This document shows, piece by piece, positions 62,346 to 64,000 of a stretch of DNA of 64,000 nucleotides. The stretch is from Saccharothrix ecbatanensis. Lineage in GTDB: Bacteria; Actinomycetota; Actinomycetes; Mycobacteriales; Pseudonocardiaceae. A program made the position numbers and the translations under genes. A model generated the notes under the pieces. The model was given only the letters and a program-made list of their open reading frames with translations. It was not told where the DNA came from and did not search any database. Within the stretch, counting starts at the first letter, position 1; every line of letters begins with the position of its first letter. The stretch lies in NCBI RefSeq assembly GCF_014205015.1, contig NZ_JACHMO010000001.1:124001-188000 (forward strand), given 5' to 3'.

Positions 62346-64000
62346 TCAATTCCCGACACAGGTGAGCACCGGCTTGCCGGGCGTCCCGGTGGACGTCCCG
62401 AGGAACCCGAACGTGGTCGTGGCCCCGGCCGCCACCGTGCCGTTGTGGGAGACGTTGCGGGCCGTGGCCACCGTTCCCTGGGTGGTGACGGTCGCGTTCC
62501 ACGCCTGGCTGATCGCCTCCCCGGAGCCGAGGGTCCAGGACACGGTCCAGTTGCTGATCGCCGACGTGCCCGCGGTGACGCGGACTTCACCCTGGAACCC
62601 GCCCGGCCACTGGTTGACCACCGTGTACGTCGCGCTGCACCGCGCCCCGCCGGGAGTGGTGGTGGAAGTCGAAGTCGAAGTCGAAGTCGAAGTCGACGTG
62701 GATGTCGATGTGGAGGTGGAGGTCGGCGTGGTGGTGGACGTGGGTGTCGTGGCGCCGCCCCAGCCCGACGCCGAGTCCAGCCACGCCGAGCGGCGCTGCA
62801 TCCAGTCCCGCATGAACTGCACCTGACCTTGCCACGTGGGCGCGGTCGGCGTGTTGAAGAAGCCGATCATCGCGGTGGAGAGGTTGGGCCAGCGCTGGAA
62901 GTTGCGCTGCGCGGCGTTGGCCAGCGGTCTGGTGAGGGTGTCGATCCGGCTCTGCACGGCGGAATCGGCGAACAGGCCGCGGCGCAGCGACTGCCAGCGC
63001 GACTTGAGCTGGTTCACGAACGCCGGGTCACGGAGGAGCTGGGCGTACCAGTCGTTCGCCGACGGCTGCCGGGTCTGCAAGTGCTGCCAGCCCGCGGTCT
63101 GGTCGTTCTGGAAGTACCCGCCCACACCGAACGTGAGGTCGAAGTCCCACAGCGGACCGGCGAAGATCTTGGCGTCCCGGTCCTTGTAGAAGTGCGCGCT
63201 GCGGAGGTACGCGTCCATGCCGCGGCTCAGCTCGTTGATGATCATGTGGTCGATGAACGACGGCACGTCGATGTACTTCTGGTAGCCGTTGACCGGATCG
63301 GCGAAGTTCGGCGCGCGCAAAGCGTTGTGGAACTCTTGGATGTGGTTGCGCAACCAATCGCGCTGCGCGGGCTGGAGCGGGTCCGGGTCGGCCACTTCGA
63401 GGTAGTTCCAGCACGTGTTCGTCGGCCCCGTGCAGGCCAGCGTCGGCTCCTCGGCGGCCATCCACTCGAACTTGAAGATGTACCCGCCCGAGATCCGGGG
63501 CAGCGTCGTGTCGTCGGCGTTCAGCTTCTTGAGGTCGAGCCGGTCCTTGTCGTTCTTGATCGTCTCGACGAGCATGTAGACGCCCATGTAGTCGTTGGCG
63601 GCCACGGGACTCGCGTCGGTGTTGACGTAGAGCTCCGTGAACGCGTACCGCGGCGCCTTGAGGCCCATCTCCCGGCCGAGGTCGTAGATGAAGGCTTCCC
63701 GGATCAACGACTTGTCGGTGAACGGTCCGCGCAGCACCCAGTCGGACTCGGCGGGCATGCCGAGCACCGGGTAGGAGGCGTCATCGTTGTCGTTGTCCCA
63801 CAGTTCGACGCGGTAGGGCGTCTTCTCGAACGAGGCCGAGGACTGGCCGCGCAGCTTGAACCCGGCGCGGGTGGCGATCGTGGGCGTCCCGGCCAGCGAC
63901 GTCGTCCCGCCCGCGCTCGGCTGGAAGATCATCGCGGTGGCGTGGAAGTACTCACGGGCGGGCTTCCCCGCGCCGTACGAGTCGATCAGGGTCACCGGCA
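62346..64000 (-). CDS. CotH-kinase family protein with CBM2, 5' end outside window
   Basis: The last ~550 residues of a larger protein; the frame remains open at the window edge (PVTLIDSYGAGKP...), so the true start and probable signal peptide lie beyond it. The CotH domain (to about residue 400 of the visible part) shows RAGFKLRGQSSASFEKTPYR, GMPAESDWVLRGPFTDKSLI, MGVYMLVETIKNDKDRLDL and the active-site-like AGPLWDFDLTFG. CotH proteins are atypical secreted protein kinases, first known from Bacillus spore coats. A low-complexity Ser/Thr linker and a C-terminal CBM2 follow, so this version should bind cellulose or xylan. Its target is unknown. It is on the same strand as, and 105 bp upstream of, the GH11 xylanase gene. 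Confidence 0.88.
   Translation of the reverse strand, partial: PVTLIDSYGAGKPAREYFHATAMIFQPSAGGTTSLAGTPTIATRAGFKLRGQSSASFEKTPYRVELWDNDNDDASYPVLGMPAESDWVLRGPFTDKSLIREAFIYDLGREMGLKAPRYAFTELYVNTDASPVAANDYMGVYMLVETIKNDKDRLDLKKLNADDTTLPRISGGYIFKFEWMAAEEPTLACTGPTNTCWNYLEVADPDPLQPAQRDWLRNHIQEFHNALRAPNFADPVNGYQKYIDVPSFIDHMIINELSRGMDAYLRSAHFYKDRDAKIFAGPLWDFDLTFGVGGYFQNDQTAGWQHLQTRQPSANDWYAQLLRDPAFVNQLKSRWQSLRRGLFADSAVQSRIDTLTRPLANAAQRNFQRWPNLSTAMIGFFNTPTAPTWQGQVQFMRDWMQRRSAWLDSASGWGGATTPTSTTTPTSTSTSTSTSTSTSTSTSTSTTTPGGARCSATYTVVNQWPGGFQGEVRVTAGTSAISNWTVSWTLGSGEAISQAWNATVTTQGTVATARNVSHNGTVAAGATTTFGFLGTSTGTPGKPVLTCVGN
62665..62694. repeat. GAAGTC hexanucleotide repeat in the CotH-CBM2 linker
   Basis: Five perfect copies of GAAGTC (minus strand GACTTC, encoding Ser/Thr pairs) followed by degenerate copies to about 62720. 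The Ser-Thr linker length can change by slippage in steps of two residues without breaking the frame. Confidence 0.9.

Overview
The window is very GC-rich with tightly packed genes, frequent GTG starts and many 4-base ATGA/GTGA overlaps. It carries AfsR/SARP, MmyB-type XRE, HxlR and ECF regulators and many secreted polysaccharide-degrading enzymes. This points to a soil actinomycete, most like the Pseudonocardiales (Saccharothrix/Actinosynnema/Lentzea type). That placement is an inference from gene content, not a database match. No rRNA, tRNA, CRISPR array or intact insertion sequence was seen.

Layout. 1-2469: the C-terminal part of an NRPS condensation domain (HHxxxDG motif) and a type-B carboxylesterase. 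2483-5896 (minus): a GntR - ABC ATPase - ABC permease - secreted alpha/beta hydrolase operon. 5915-6510: gene debris, with fragments of an MmyB regulator and an Imm53-like immunity gene. 6523-8091: a PBP4-type D,D-carboxypeptidase. 8443-14057: a plant cell-wall block of GH43 with ricin-type repeats, a PL11 rhamnogalacturonan lyase with CBM35, and a GH27 alpha-galactosidase with a ricin-type domain. Similar LacI-type palindromes lie upstream of all three, but no lacI gene is in the window. 14320-25815: a HelD-like helicase, a carotenoid oxygenase, a GntR-TetR fusion regulator, a BP74-like secreted protein, a membrane protein/GntR pair, and a large subtilase. 25926-40252: a two-component system, an Orn/Lys/Arg decarboxylase, a FAH-MBL fusion with DUF2867 and TetR genes, a HEAT-repeat protein, a methyltransferase, and a run of HxlR regulators beside an NAD(P)-binding enzyme and a tautomerase.

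40302-43861 holds a trifunctional GH10-CE4-CBM2 xylanase divergent from a secreted S1 protease. 43930-50731 is the most unusual region, a likely RiPP cluster: a sigma factor diverges from an AfsR/SARP activator, followed by a 124-residue precursor-like peptide, an overlapping B12-dependent radical SAM maturase and a convergent MFS exporter. 50874-57700 contains two YCII-ECF sigma modules on either side of a LURP-one-like gene, a DUF2975-XRE-ABC operon and a large palindromic repeat cluster. The window ends with an MFS transporter, an intact MmyB regulator, a ScyD/ScyE-like secreted protein, a GH11-CBM2 xylanase and the 3' part of a CotH-CBM2 gene.

Three themes connect the region. First, plant biomass degradation appears to run under two operator families: LacI-type TGTnAnCGnTnACA sites for the pectin/galactoside genes, and a CGAAACTTGT element shared by the two xylanase genes 20 kb apart. 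Second, the RiPP cluster carries its own regulators. Third, three gene ends carry 14-17 bp tandem repeats that multiply the stop codon, which no ordinary annotation explains.
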